DNA of 57,376 bases from Pseudomonas sp. SDI (GTDB taxonomy: Bacteria; Pseudomonadota; Gammaproteobacteria; Pseudomonadales; Pseudomonadaceae), in assembly GCF_003105155.1 (NCBI RefSeq), contig NZ_QETK01000031.1, forward strand, positions 1-57,376, read 5' to 3'. A program made the translations under genes and the position numbers. Positions 16,462-25,566 of the stretch are shown piece after piece. Numbering within the stretch: the stretch's first letter is position 1; each line of letters opens with the position of its first letter. The notes under the pieces were generated by a model, which ran no database searches, had not been told where the DNA came from, and saw only the letters and a list, made by a program, of their open reading frames with translations.

Positions 16462-17993
16462 CAGGCGTCAGCCTTCATGAAAGCCTTGAAACGAACCAGC
16501 TCCGTCAGGCGGTAGCCGCGGTAGCGACCCATCGCCAGCATGAAGCCCACCAGAATCAGCAGCACCGCCGGGAAGGTAAAGACGAAGTACACCAGCTCCT
16601 GCACGCTCATCAGCAGGTGCGCCAGCGAGGCGGCGAACAAGGTGCCGACGGCCACTTTCATCGCATGGCCGCCGCCACGTTCTTCCCAGGTGATCGACAG
16701 GCGTTCGATGGTCATGGTCAGGATCACCATCGGGAACAGCGCTACCGACAGGCCGCGTTCCAGGCCCAGCTTGTGGCTGAACAGGCTGATCGCGGCGATC
16801 AGCACCACGACAAAGGTCAGTACCACCGACAGCCGCGGCAGCATCTGCAGCTTCAGGTGTTCGAGGTAGGAGCGTAGCGACAGGCCGAGTGCGGTAATCA
16901 CCGTGAACAGCACGATGCCGAAGCCCAGCTGGGTTTCGCGGAAGGCCAGGGCGATCAGTACCGGGGTGAAGGTCCCGAGGGTCTGCAGGCCGATCAGGTT
17001 GCGCAGCACCAGGATCACCAGCACGCCGATCGGGATCATCACCATGATCATGAAGGTTTGCTGGGTTTGCAGCGGCAAGCCGTACAGCGAGTATTCGAGG
17101 AAGTCGGCGTCGGTGTTCTCGTCGGTCAGCTTGGCCAGGCGGATGGCGTTCATCTCGCTGTTGTTCAGGCTGAAGCTGACCGTGGCTTTCTTGCCTCCCT
17201 CGACGGTGACCAGGTTGTCGTCGCCGGTCCACCACAGCAGGCGGTCGGACGGCAGGCCCTGTTCGCCGGTTTCCGGGTTGAAGTACAGCCAGTCGTTACC
17301 GTTGAAGCTGCGCAGCCACAGCTCCGGGGTTTGTGGCTGGTCGGCCACCAGGCGGATGGTTTGCACGCGCTCCAGCGGCACGTGGGCGATCGACAGCAGC
17401 AGATCGATGACCTTGGCTTTCTTCTGCACCGAGGTGTCGCCGGCCAGCAGCAGCTTGACGTTGTCGTCGTTGAGGTTGTTGACGCGCTTGATGGTTTCGC
17501 TGACGAAGGTCTCGACGTCAGCCGAATGCTGGCGGATAGGCGCCATCAGGGCTTCGGCGGCGATCTTCTCCGGGCCTTCCACCGGCTGGCTGTCACGGAA
17601 GGTCGGGCCCTTGATCTTCGGCTTCTCGCTGCTGTAGCGCTTGGTCAGCACCAGACGGTAGTAGAGCGTCTGGTTGCCGCTGGCGCGGCGTGCCGACCAG
17701 GTCACCTTGCGGTTGCCGTCGACGCGGTTGACGCTGACCCCGTAGTTGTTGGAGATGAAGCTCTCGTTGAGGCTGACGTAGTCACGGCTCAGCGGCGGTA
17801 CGAACATCTGTACCTTGACTGGGTCCTTGGGGTTGGCGACGAACTCGACCTTGGCGTCGATGTTCCACAGGTCGTCGGTTTCGTCCTCGGTCACCGGGAT
17901 GCCAAGGAAGAAGATCTGATAGGCCGTAACGATGACGCCGAGCAACACCAGCACGGTGATCAGGACTTTCAGATGAAGGGTAAGAGAGCGCAT
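16461..17993 (-). CDS. Inactive transglutaminase fused to a 7TM domain
   Basis: A 510-residue membrane protein. One N-terminal membrane helix (about 8-28), a periplasmic transglutaminase-fold domain (about 50-280) and seven C-terminal helices (about 310-490). The catalytic Cys of true transglutaminases is absent: I see no Cys in the whole protein, consistent with the inactive family. It probably presents or binds a periplasmic peptide for the partner proteins. It starts 5 bases after the protease gene stop and overlaps the ATP-grasp gene, so it is the middle gene of a coupled operon. The 7TM part has no visible transporter motif. Confidence 0.85.
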   Translation of the reverse strand: MRSLTLHLKVLITVLVLLGVIVTAYQIFFLGIPVTEDETDDLWNIDAKVEFVANPKDPVKVQMFVPPLSRDYVSLNESFISNNYGVSVNRVDGNRKVTWSARRASGNQTLYYRLVLTKRYSSEKPKIKGPTFRDSQPVEGPEKIAAEALMAPIRQHSADVETFVSETIKRVNNLNDDNVKLLLAGDTSVQKKAKVIDLLLSIAHVPLERVQTIRLVADQPQTPELWLRSFNGNDWLYFNPETGEQGLPSDRLLWWTGDDNLVTVEGGKKATVSFSLNNSEMNAIRLAKLTDENTDADFLEYSLYGLPLQTQQTFMIMVMIPIGVLVILVLRNLIGLQTLGTFTPVLIALAFRETQLGFGIVLFTVITALGLSLRSYLEHLKLQMLPRLSVVLTFVVVLIAAISLFSHKLGLERGLSVALFPMVILTMTIERLSITWEERGGGHAMKVAVGTLFAASLAHLLMSVQELVYFVFTFPAVLLILVGFMLAMGRYRGYRLTELVRFKAFMKADA

Positions 17994-17998
17994 CGGGG

Positions 17999-18535
17999 TT
18001 ACTCTGCGGTGTGAGCGACAGTGGCGCAGGCGGGTTTGCCAGCAGCGTATTTAAGGCTTGGATCGACCAGCGCGTCGAAGTGCTTGAGCGCTTCGGAGCC
18101 GATCAGCAACGGGTACTGGAAGGCGCTGCGGTCGGTCAGGTTGACCTCGATGCTGCGCACGGCGGTACCCATGCAGATGTTCAGTTCGATGACCGGGCGG
18201 GCGGTGTAGGCCTTGCCTTCGTCCGGGTCGTAGTCGCCGGCGCGACGCTTGATCTTGCTCACGCGGGCCAGCGGGCGTTCTATCGGGTGCGAGTGGGCGG
18301 CGTCAATCGCCAGGTAGAAACGTACCCAGGATTCACCATTGCGCTTGAAGCGCTTGATGTCGCGGGCACTCAGCGAGGCGGTCTTGGCCCCGGTGTCGAG
18401 CTTGGCGGCGACTTCGAGGTCGAGGTCGTTGAGCCGGGCGTATTCGTTCAGGCCATAGACGGTCTTGTCCGCGGCCAGGCCCAGGGCGGGCAGCAGACAG
18501 AGGCTGAACAGCAGTGGAAGGGGCGTGAGTCTCAT
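17999..18535 (-). CDS. Retropepsin-like/ATP-dependent zinc protease family protein (periplasmic)
   Basis: A 178-residue protein with a cleavable signal peptide (MRLTPLPLLFSLCLLPALGLAA split at about residue 22). The mature part has AAKLDTGAKTASLSA near 44-58: the DTGA core is the aspartic-protease motif of retropepsins, and this family (RimB-like, formerly ATP-dependent zinc protease) carries it in proteins encoded next to RimK-type ligases. Start 18535 is chosen because the signal peptide begins there; the frame extends 29 codons upstream without a signal. First gene of the three-gene unit. Its substrate may be the product of the ATP-grasp partner. Confidence 0.85.
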   Translation of the reverse strand: MRLTPLPLLFSLCLLPALGLAADKTVYGLNEYARLNDLDLEVAAKLDTGAKTASLSARDIKRFKRNGESWVRFYLAIDAAHSHPIERPLARVSKIKRRAGDYDPDEGKAYTARPVIELNICMGTAVRSIEVNLTDRSAFQYPLLIGSEALKHFDALVDPSLKYAAGKPACATVAHTAE

Positions 18536-18744
18536 AAATCCTGGCGCGTTGCTCTGCGATGTTCGGGTCAAGGCCACTGGCAGTTCTGCGCAAGCTTCCT
18601 CTCGTTGATCCGCCATCGGCATAAACAGATGACAGACACACTATTCCTGCCCCAATGAGGCGGCGGCATTCTATCACGCTGGTATTCCGGCGCCAGCGGC
18701 TGCACTCAGACAACATTCACGGCTGCGAAGTTCGTTCTTAGACG

Positions 18745-18756
18745 ATTGTCGACAAT
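18745..18756. promoter_or_regulatory. Putative GntR operator 1
   Basis: A perfect 12-base palindrome, ATTGTCGACAAT, upstream of the propionate regulator gene. The shape (TTGT..ACAA half sites) is typical of FadR-subfamily GntR regulators. It lies upstream of the -35-like TTGACT at 18770. Confidence 0.7.
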
Positions 18757-18769
18757 ATTGAATTTGTCT

Positions 18770-18798
18770 TTGACTGGGCTGGTTGTTTTAGCTAGTTT
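18770..18798 (+). promoter_or_regulatory. Possible promoter of the prp regulator operon
   Basis: TTGACT at 18770-18775 (five of six -35 bases) and TAGTTT at 18793-18798, spacing 17. The -10 match is weak (three of six). It lies between the two palindromes, so a regulator bound to both could cover or loop it. Confidence 0.45.
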
Positions 18799-18817
18799 TT
18801 GCCCTATCGATTTCCAA

Positions 18818-18829
18818 GGTGTCGACAAT
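18818..18829. promoter_or_regulatory. Putative GntR operator 2
   Basis: GGTGTCGACAAT matches operator 1 in 10 of 12 positions and keeps the TGTCGACA core. It ends one base before the regulator ATG at 18831, overlapping its ribosome binding site, which points to autorepression. Centre-to-centre distance to operator 1 is 73 bases, close to seven helical turns. Confidence 0.6.
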
Positions 18830-18830
18830 C

Positions 18831-19547
18831 ATGCTGGACACAGCCCACGCCGCCACAACTGTTCAGGACGACTCGGAAACCCTTTCCGAAAACGTCTTCC
18901 GGCGTATCCAGGCGGCCATCGTCAAGGGCGAGATCGCTCCGGGCAGCAAGATCTCCGAGCCTGAGCTGGCGCGCACCTACGGCATCAGCCGCGGGCCGCT
19001 GCGCGAAGCCATCCACCGCCTCGAAGGCCAGCGCCTGCTGGTGCGCGTGCCGCATGTCGGGGCGCGGGTGGTGTCGCTGAGCCACGCCGAGCTGATCGAA
19101 CTGTACGAGATCCGCGAGTCCCTCGAAGGCATGGCCTGTCGCCTGGCTGCCGAGCGTATGAGCGTAGCCGAGATCGACGAGCTGCGGCGGGTGCTCGATA
19201 CCCACGAGCGCGATGCTACCTTCCAGGCCGGGCTCGGCTATTACCAGCAGGAAGGCGACTTCGACTTCCACTACCGGATCATTCAGGGCAGCGGCAACCG
19301 TACCCTGGTGCAGATGCTCTGCGGCGAGCTGTACCAGCTGGTGCGCATGTACCGCATCCAGTTTTCCGCCACGCCCAACCGGCCGCGTCAGGCTTTCGCC
19401 GAGCACCACCGGATTCTCGATGCCATCGCCGAGCGTGACGGCGAGCTGGCCGAACTCCTGATGCGCCGCCACATCGGCGCGTCCAAACGCAATATCGAGC
19501 GTCACTACAGAGACGCCACCGCCAACAGCCCACGAGGTGAGTCATGA
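18831..19547 (+). CDS. GntR-family (FCD) regulator of the methylcitrate operon
   Basis: A 238-residue regulator. The N-terminal winged helix (about 20-80) has SEPELARTYGISRGPLREAI, the GntR recognition helix region; the rest is an all-helical FCD domain with the metal/ligand residues of that fold (YEIRESLEGMACRLAAERM, later FHYRIIQGSGN and EHHRILDAI). ATG 18831 is preferred over the GTG at 18819 (four residues longer), which lies inside the putative operator. Its stop overlaps the prpB start (ATGA, 19544-19547), so it heads the operon and likely senses a methylcitrate-cycle intermediate. Confidence 0.9.
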   Translation: MLDTAHAATTVQDDSETLSENVFRRIQAAIVKGEIAPGSKISEPELARTYGISRGPLREAIHRLEGQRLLVRVPHVGARVVSLSHAELIELYEIRESLEGMACRLAAERMSVAEIDELRRVLDTHERDATFQAGLGYYQQEGDFDFHYRIIQGSGNRTLVQMLCGELYQLVRMYRIQFSATPNRPRQAFAEHHRILDAIAERDGELAELLMRRHIGASKRNIERHYRDATANSPRGES

Positions 19548-20434
19548 GTCAGAAAAGCAGTCCAGGCCAGCGTTTTCGGGATGCGGTAGCAGCCGAACAC
19601 CCGTTGCAGGTGGTCGGTGCAATCAATGCCAACCACGCGCTGTTGGCCAAACGTGCCGGTTTCAAGGCCATTTACCTGTCCGGTGGCGGGGTGGCTGCCG
19701 GCTCCCTCGGCCTGCCGGACCTGGGCATTACCGGCCTGGACGACGTGCTCACCGACGTGCGCCGGATCACCGACGTCTGCGACCTGCCGTTGCTGGTGGA
19801 TGTCGACACCGGTTTCGGTGCCTCGGCGTTCAACGTGGCGCGTACGGTCAAGTCGATGAGCAAGTTCGGCGCCGCTGCCATCCACATCGAGGACCAGGTC
19901 GGTGCCAAGCGCTGTGGCCACCGTCCGAACAAGGAAATCGTCTCGCAGCAGGAAATGGTCGACCGCATCAAGGCTGCCGTCGATGCCCGTAGCGACGACA
20001 GCTTCGTGATCATGGCGCGTACCGACGCGCTGGCCGTCGAAGGCCTGAATGCGGCCCTGGACCGCGCGGCGGCGTGCATCGAGGCCGGCGCCGACATGAT
20101 CTTCCCGGAAGCGATCACCGAACTGCAGATGTACAAGACCTTCGCCGAGCGGGTCAAAGCGCCGATCCTGGCCAACATCACCGAATTCGGCGCCACCCCG
20201 CTGTACACCACCGAACAGCTGGCGTCGGTCGACGTGTCGCTGGTGCTGTACCCGCTGTCGGCGTTCCGTGCCATGAACAAGGCGGCCGAGAACGTCTATA
20301 CCGCGCTGCGCCGCGACGGTACCCAGCAGAACGTGATCGACACCATGCAAACCCGCATGGAATTGTACGAGGCCATCAACTACCACGCGTTCGAGCAGAG
20401 CCTCGACGCGCTGTTCGCCCAGAAGAAGGGCTGA
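19544..20434 (+). CDS. prpB: 2-methylisocitrate lyase
   Basis: A 296-residue enzyme of the isocitrate lyase/PEP mutase superfamily that splits 2-methylisocitrate into pyruvate and succinate, the last step of the methylcitrate cycle. It shows LVDVDTGFG (metal-binding region, about 85-93), HIEDQVGAKRCGHRPNK with the catalytic Cys in KRCGH (about 125), and IMARTDAL. Length is typical of PrpB. Translation is coupled to the regulator gene, and prpC follows 60 bases downstream. Confidence 0.96.
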   Translation: MSQKSSPGQRFRDAVAAEHPLQVVGAINANHALLAKRAGFKAIYLSGGGVAAGSLGLPDLGITGLDDVLTDVRRITDVCDLPLLVDVDTGFGASAFNVARTVKSMSKFGAAAIHIEDQVGAKRCGHRPNKEIVSQQEMVDRIKAAVDARSDDSFVIMARTDALAVEGLNAALDRAAACIEAGADMIFPEAITELQMYKTFAERVKAPILANITEFGATPLYTTEQLASVDVSLVLYPLSAFRAMNKAAENVYTALRRDGTQQNVIDTMQTRMELYEAINYHAFEQSLDALFAQKKG

Positions 20435-20494
20435 GCCGCCTTAGCCGTGATGAATCGCCGTTTCCCATAACAAATTCAAGAGTGGAGAAAGACA

Positions 20495-21622
20495 ATGGCC
20501 GAAGCAAAAGTACTCAGTGGGGCCGGCCTGCGTGGTCAAGTGGCCGGGCAGACCGCCCTGTCGACCGTGGGCCAGGCTGGTGCCGGGCTGACCTACCGCG
20601 GTTATGACGTCCGCGACCTGGCGGCGGGCGCCGAATTCGAAGAAGTTGCCTACCTGTTGCTCTACGGCGAACTGCCGAGCGCAGCGCAACTGGCCGAGTA
20701 CAAAGGCAAGCTCAAGGGCCTGCGCGACCTGCCGCAGGCATTGAAGGAAGTGCTTGAGCGCATCCCCGTCACCGCCCACCCGATGGACGTGATGCGCACC
20801 GGCTGCTCGGTGTTGGGCACGCTGGAGCCGGAGCACAGCTTCGATCTGCAGCACGACAAGACCGACCGCTTGCTGGCGGTGTTCCCGGCGATCATGTGCT
20901 ACTGGTATCGCTTCAGTCACCATGGCGTGCGCATCGACTGCGTGACCGACGAAGACACCCTGGGCGGGCATTTCCTGCACCTGCTGCACGGCAAGCAGCC
21001 GAGCGCGTTGCACGTGAAGGTGATGAACGTTTCGCTGATCCTCTACGCCGAGCACGAATTCAACGCCTCGACCTTCACGGCGCGGGTCTGTGCGTCGACC
21101 CTGTCCGACCTGTATTCCTGCGTGACCGCGGCCATCGGCTCGCTGCGCGGCCCGCTGCATGGCGGCGCCAACGAGGCGGCGATGGAACTGATCGAGCGCT
21201 TCCAGACCCCGCAGGAAGCGGTCAACGAGCTGCTGCAGATGCTGGCGCGCAAGGACAAGATCATGGGCTTCGGCCATGCCATCTATAAAGAGTCCGACCC
21301 GCGCAACGAGGTGATCAAGGGCTGGGCCAGGCAGTTGGCCGACGAGGTCGGGGACAAGGTCCTGTATCCGGTTTCGGAAGCCATCGACCAGACCATGTGG
21401 GAACAGAAGAAGCTGTTCCCGAATGCCGACTTCTACCATGCCTCGGCGTACCACTTCATGGGTATCCCGACCAAGCTGTTCACACCGATCTTCGTCTGCT
21501 CGCGCCTGACCGGCTGGGCGGCGCATGTATTCGAGCAGCGTGCCAACAACCGCATCATCCGCCCAAGCGCCGAGTACACCGGCGTGGAACAGCGCAAGTT
21601 CGTGCCAATCGAGCAACGCTGA
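20495..21622 (+). CDS. prpC: 2-methylcitrate synthase
   Basis: A 375-residue citrate-synthase family enzyme condensing propionyl-CoA and oxaloacetate. GLTYRGYDVRDLA near the N-terminus, PLHGGANEAAMELI near 217 and GFGHAIYKESDPRNEVIK near 258 carry the active-site His residues and the substrate-binding region; the short length, without the N-terminal domain of Gram-negative GltA, fits PrpC. A good ribosome binding site (GTGGAGAAAG) precedes the ATG. Part of the coupled prp operon. Confidence 0.95.
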   Translation: MAEAKVLSGAGLRGQVAGQTALSTVGQAGAGLTYRGYDVRDLAAGAEFEEVAYLLLYGELPSAAQLAEYKGKLKGLRDLPQALKEVLERIPVTAHPMDVMRTGCSVLGTLEPEHSFDLQHDKTDRLLAVFPAIMCYWYRFSHHGVRIDCVTDEDTLGGHFLHLLHGKQPSALHVKVMNVSLILYAEHEFNASTFTARVCASTLSDLYSCVTAAIGSLRGPLHGGANEAAMELIERFQTPQEAVNELLQMLARKDKIMGFGHAIYKESDPRNEVIKGWARQLADEVGDKVLYPVSEAIDQTMWEQKKLFPNADFYHASAYHFMGIPTKLFTPIFVCSRLTGWAAHVFEQRANNRIIRPSAEYTGVEQRKFVPIEQR

Positions 21623-21678
21623 GCACAGCGCTGCACCGGTTCAGCACCACCGACCTTACTGTGATTGAGTCCCGTGCC

Positions 21679-24264
21679 ATGAACACAGATTTCCGCACAT
21701 CGCTTCCCGGTACTGCGCTGGATTACTTCGACGCCCGTGCGGCTGTCGAGGCGATCCAGCCAGGCGCCTATGATCGCCTGCCGTACACCTCGCGCGTACT
21801 CGCCGAAAACCTCGTGCGCCGCTGCGCCCCGGCGACCCTCAACGCTTCCCTCGGCCAGCTGATCGAGCGCAAGCGCGACCTCGACTTCCCCTGGTTCCCG
21901 GCGCGTGTGGTCTGCCACGACATCCTCGGCCAGACCGCCCTGGTCGACCTCGCCGGCCTGCGCGACGCCATCGCCGAAGGCGGCGGTGACCCGGCCCAGG
22001 TCAACCCGGTGGTGCCGGTACAGTTGATCGTCGACCACTCGCTGGCAGTCGAATGCGGCGGTTTCGACCCGCAGGCCTTCGAAAAGAACCGTGCCATCGA
22101 AGACCGTCGCAACGAAGACCGCTTCCATTTCATCAATTGGACCAAGAAGGCCTTCAAGAACGTCGACGTGATCCAGCCGGGCAACGGCATCATGCACCAG
22201 ATCAACCTGGAGAAGATGTCCCCGGTGATCCATGCCGAACGCGGCGTGGCCTATCCCGACACCTGTGTCGGCACCGATAGCCACACCCCGCACGTCGATG
22301 CCCTGGGCGTGATCGCCATCGGTGTCGGCGGTCTTGAAGCCGAGAACGTCATGCTCGGCCGTGCATCGTGGATGCGCCTGCCGGAAATCGTCGGCGTCGA
22401 GCTGTCCGGCAAGCCGCAACCGGGTATCACCGCCACCGACGTGGTGCTGGCCCTGACCGAGTTCCTGCGTCAGCAGAAAGTCGTCGGCGCCTACCTCGAA
22501 TTCCACGGCGAAGGTGCCCGCGCCCTGACCCTCGGCGACCGCGCGACCATCTCCAACATGGCCCCGGAATACGGCGCCACCGCCGCGATGTTCGCCATCG
22601 ACCAGCAGACCATCGACTACCTCAAGCTCACCGGCCGTGAAGACCAGCAGGTACAACTGGTGGAAACCTACGCCAAGGTCGCCGGCCTCTGGGCCGACAG
22701 CCTGGCCCACGCCGAGTACGAGCGCCTGCTGCGCTTCGACCTGTCCAGCGTGGTGCGCAACATGGCCGGCCCGTCCAACCCGCACGCCCGCGTCGCCACC
22801 AGCGACCTGGCGAGCAAGGGCATTGCCGGGCAGTGGGAAGACGTACCGGGGCAGATGCCCGACGGCGCGGTGATCATCGCCGCCATCACCAGTTGCACCA
22901 ACACCAGCAACCCGCGCAACGTGATTGCCGCCGGCCTGCTGGCACGCAACGCCAACAGGCTCGGCCTGAGCCGCAAGCCGTGGGTCAAGTCGTCGCTGGC
23001 GCCGGGTTCGAAAACCGTGGCGCTGTACCTCGACGAAGCCGGCCTGAGCAGTGAACTGGAACAGCTGGGCTTCGGCATCGTCGCCTTCGCCTGCACCACC
23101 TGCAACGGCATGTCCGGCGCGCTCGATCCAGTGATCCAGCAGGAAATCATCGACCGCGACCTGTACGCCACTGCGGTACTGTCGGGCAACCGCAACTTCG
23201 ACGGACGTATCCACCCGTATGCCAAGCAGGCATTCCTGGCCTCGCCGCCGCTGGTGGTGGCCTACGCGATTGCCGGGACCATCCGTTTCGACATCGAGAA
23301 GGATGTGCTGGGCGTGGTCGATGGCAAGGAAATCCGCCTGAAGGATATCTGGCCGTCGGACGAAGAGATCGACGCGGTGGTCAAGGCGGCGGTCAAGCCC
23401 GAGCAGTTCCGCCAGGTGTACATCCCGATGTTCGCCATCGAGGAAGACCGTGGGCCGAAGGTGGCCCCGCTGTACGACTGGCGCGAGATGAGCACCTACA
23501 TCCGCCGCCCGCCGTACTGGGAAGGCGCGCTGGCCGGCGAGCGCACGCTCAAGGGCATGCGCCCGCTGGCGGTGCTGCCGGACAACATCACCACCGATCA
23601 CCTGTCGCCGTCCAACGCGATCATGCTCGACAGCGCGGCGGGCGAGTACCTGGCGAAAATGGGCCTGCCGGAAGAGGACTTCAACTCCTACGCCACCCAC
23701 CGCGGCGACCACCTGACGGCGCAGCGGGCGACCTTCGCCAACCCGAAACTGTTCAACGAGATGGTCGTCGAGAACGGTAAGGTCAAGCAGGGTTCGCTGG
23801 CGCGGATCGAGCCGGAAGGCAAGGTCACCCGCATGTGGGAAGCGATCGAGACCTATATGGCGCGCAAGCAGCCGCTGATCATCGTCGCTGGCGCCGACTA
23901 CGGCCAGGGCTCGTCGCGCGACTGGGCGGCCAAGGGCGTGCGCCTGGCCGGGGTGGAGGCGATCGTCGCCGAAGGCTTCGAGCGCATTCACCGCACCAAC
24001 CTGGTGGGCATGGGCGTATTGCCGCTGGAGTTCAAACCGGGGGTGGATCGCAAGACCCTGGGTATCGACGGCACCGAAACCTATGACGTGATCGGTGCGC
24101 GCACGCCACGGGCGACCTTGACCCTGGTCATTACCCGACGCAACGGCGAGCAACTGCAAGTGCCGGTGACCTGCCGCCTGGATACGGCGGAAGAAGTCTC
24201 GATCTATGAAGCGGGCGGCGTGTTGCAGCGCTTTGCCCAGGACTTCCTCGAGGCCGCGGTCTAA
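21679..24264 (+). CDS. acnD: Fe/S-dependent 2-methyl-cis-aconitate-forming dehydratase (AcnD)
   Basis: An 861-residue aconitase-family enzyme that dehydrates 2-methylcitrate. The [4Fe-4S] ligands are visible in TSCTNTSNPRN and CTTCNGMSG; DTCVGTDSHTPHVDALGVIAIGVGG is the substrate-region signature (shown split: DTCVGTDSH, then GVIAIGVGGLEAENV); the swivelling domain carries GADYGQGSSRDWAAKG. The ATG at 21679 is preferred because upstream codons overlap prpC. AcnD with PrpF substitutes for the Fe/S-free PrpD; its product trans-isomer needs PrpF. prpC ends 57 bases before it. Confidence 0.95.
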   Translation: MNTDFRTSLPGTALDYFDARAAVEAIQPGAYDRLPYTSRVLAENLVRRCAPATLNASLGQLIERKRDLDFPWFPARVVCHDILGQTALVDLAGLRDAIAEGGGDPAQVNPVVPVQLIVDHSLAVECGGFDPQAFEKNRAIEDRRNEDRFHFINWTKKAFKNVDVIQPGNGIMHQINLEKMSPVIHAERGVAYPDTCVGTDSHTPHVDALGVIAIGVGGLEAENVMLGRASWMRLPEIVGVELSGKPQPGITATDVVLALTEFLRQQKVVGAYLEFHGEGARALTLGDRATISNMAPEYGATAAMFAIDQQTIDYLKLTGREDQQVQLVETYAKVAGLWADSLAHAEYERLLRFDLSSVVRNMAGPSNPHARVATSDLASKGIAGQWEDVPGQMPDGAVIIAAITSCTNTSNPRNVIAAGLLARNANRLGLSRKPWVKSSLAPGSKTVALYLDEAGLSSELEQLGFGIVAFACTTCNGMSGALDPVIQQEIIDRDLYATAVLSGNRNFDGRIHPYAKQAFLASPPLVVAYAIAGTIRFDIEKDVLGVVDGKEIRLKDIWPSDEEIDAVVKAAVKPEQFRQVYIPMFAIEEDRGPKVAPLYDWREMSTYIRRPPYWEGALAGERTLKGMRPLAVLPDNITTDHLSPSNAIMLDSAAGEYLAKMGLPEEDFNSYATHRGDHLTAQRATFANPKLFNEMVVENGKVKQGSLARIEPEGKVTRMWEAIETYMARKQPLIIVAGADYGQGSSRDWAAKGVRLAGVEAIVAEGFERIHRTNLVGMGVLPLEFKPGVDRKTLGIDGTETYDVIGARTPRATLTLVITRRNGEQLQVPVTCRLDTAEEVSIYEAGGVLQRFAQDFLEAAV

Positions 24265-24279
24265 CCGCATCGCGCGACC

Positions 24280-24340
24280 AGCCCGCTCCCACAAGGGCAC
24301 AACACCAGCCGCTGTGGGAGCGGGCTAGGCCCGCGATAGC
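24280..24340. repeat. Paired REP elements between acnD and prpF
   Basis: A 14-bp inverted repeat, AGCCCGCTCCCACA at 24280-24293 and its complement at 24313-24326, loop of 19. The right arm continues into GCGGGC-TAG-GCCCGC (24320-24334), the hairpin core of the Pseudomonas REP followed by the CCCACAG tail. The pair has the head-to-head arrangement of a REP doublet. It could fold in the acnD-prpF mRNA and alter the relative amount of the two proteins. Confidence 0.8.
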
Positions 24341-24375
24341 TTCCCCCAAATGCCACTGACCAGGACACATTCCCT

Positions 24376-25566
24376 ATGGCCCACGTACCCCAGATCAAAA
24401 TCCCCGCCACCTACCTGCGTGGCGGCACCAGCAAAGGCGTGTTCTTCAACCTGCGCGACCTGCCCGAGGCTGCCCAGCTGCCTGGCGCCGCCCGCGATGC
24501 ACTGCTGCTGCGGGTGATCGGCAGCCCCGACCCCTACGGCAAACAGATCGACGGCATGGGCGGGGCCACCTCCAGCACCAGCAAAACCGTGATCCTCTCG
24601 CGCAGCATCAAGCCCGACCACGACGTCGACTACCTGTTCGGCCAGGTCGCCATCGACAAGGCCTTCGTCGACTGGAGCGGCAACTGCGGCAACCTCTCGG
24701 CCGCCGTCGGCTCGTTCGCCATCAGTGCCGGCCTGGTGGATGCCGAGCGCATTCCGCACAACGGTATCGCCACTGTGCGCATCTGGCAGGCCAACATCGG
24801 CAAGAGCATCATCGCCCATGTACCGATCAGCAACGGCGAAGTCCAGGAAACCGGCGATTTCGAACTCGACGGCGTCACCTTCCCGGCCGCCGAAGTGCAA
24901 CTGGAGTTCCTCGACCCGGCCGCCGACGAAGACGGCGCCGGCGGTTCGATGTTCCCCACCGGCAACCTGATCGACGACCTCGAGGTGCCGGGCATCGGTA
25001 CCCTCAAGGTGACGCTGATCAACGCTGGCATCCCGACCATCTTCGTCGAGGCCGAAGCCATCGGCTACACCGGCACCGAGCTGCAGGAGGCGATCAACGC
25101 CGACCCGGCCGCACTCGCCCGCTTCGAAACCATCCGCGCTCACGGCGCCTTGCGCATGGGCCTGATCAAGCAGCTGGACGAAGCCGCCAGCCGCCAGCAC
25201 ACGCCGAAAGTGGCGTTTGTCGCCAAACCGCTCGATTACGTGTCGTCCAGCGGCAAGCCGGTGGCCGGCAACGACATCGACCTGCTGGTACGGGCGATGT
25301 CCATGGGCAAACTGCACCACGCCATGATGGGCACCGCTGCCGTTGCCATCGGTACCGCCGCGGCCATCCCCGGCACTCTGGTCAATCTGGCTGCCGGTGG
25401 CGGCGAGCGCAGCGCCGTGCGCTTCGGTCACCCGTCGGGCACCTTGCGCGTGGGCGCCGAGGCGCAGCAGGTGAATGGCGAATGGACGGTCACCAAAGCA
25501 ATCATGAGCCGCAGCGCGCGGGTACTGATGGAGGGCTGGGTGCGGGTCCCCGGCGATACCTTCTAA
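24376..25566 (+). CDS. prpF: PrpF, AcnD-accessory 2-methylaconitate isomerase
   Basis: A 396-residue protein of the diaminopimelate-epimerase fold. It begins PQIKIPATYLRGGTSKGVFF and contains GGATSSTSKTVILS near 60-73 and VDWSGNCGNLSAAVG near 98-112; the family isomerises the trans-2-methylaconitate made by AcnD to the cis form. Last gene of this prp operon in the window: after a gap of 122 bases the next gene, fpvF, is convergent. prpD, which often follows, is absent. Confidence 0.93.
   Translation: MAHVPQIKIPATYLRGGTSKGVFFNLRDLPEAAQLPGAARDALLLRVIGSPDPYGKQIDGMGGATSSTSKTVILSRSIKPDHDVDYLFGQVAIDKAFVDWSGNCGNLSAAVGSFAISAGLVDAERIPHNGIATVRIWQANIGKSIIAHVPISNGEVQETGDFELDGVTFPAAEVQLEFLDPAADEDGAGGSMFPTGNLIDDLEVPGIGTLKVTLINAGIPTIFVEAEAIGYTGTELQEAINADPAALARFETIRAHGALRMGLIKQLDEAASRQHTPKVAFVAKPLDYVSSSGKPVAGNDIDLLVRAMSMGKLHHAMMGTAAVAIGTAAAIPGTLVNLAAGGGERSAVRFGHPSGTLRVGAEAQQVNGEWTVTKAIMSRSARVLMEGWVRVPGDTF

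Noticed and set aside
21433..24300. 955-codon minus-strand frame opposite acnD
   Set aside because: Pure shadow of acnD; no ribosome binding site, no recognisable domain, same compositional artefact.
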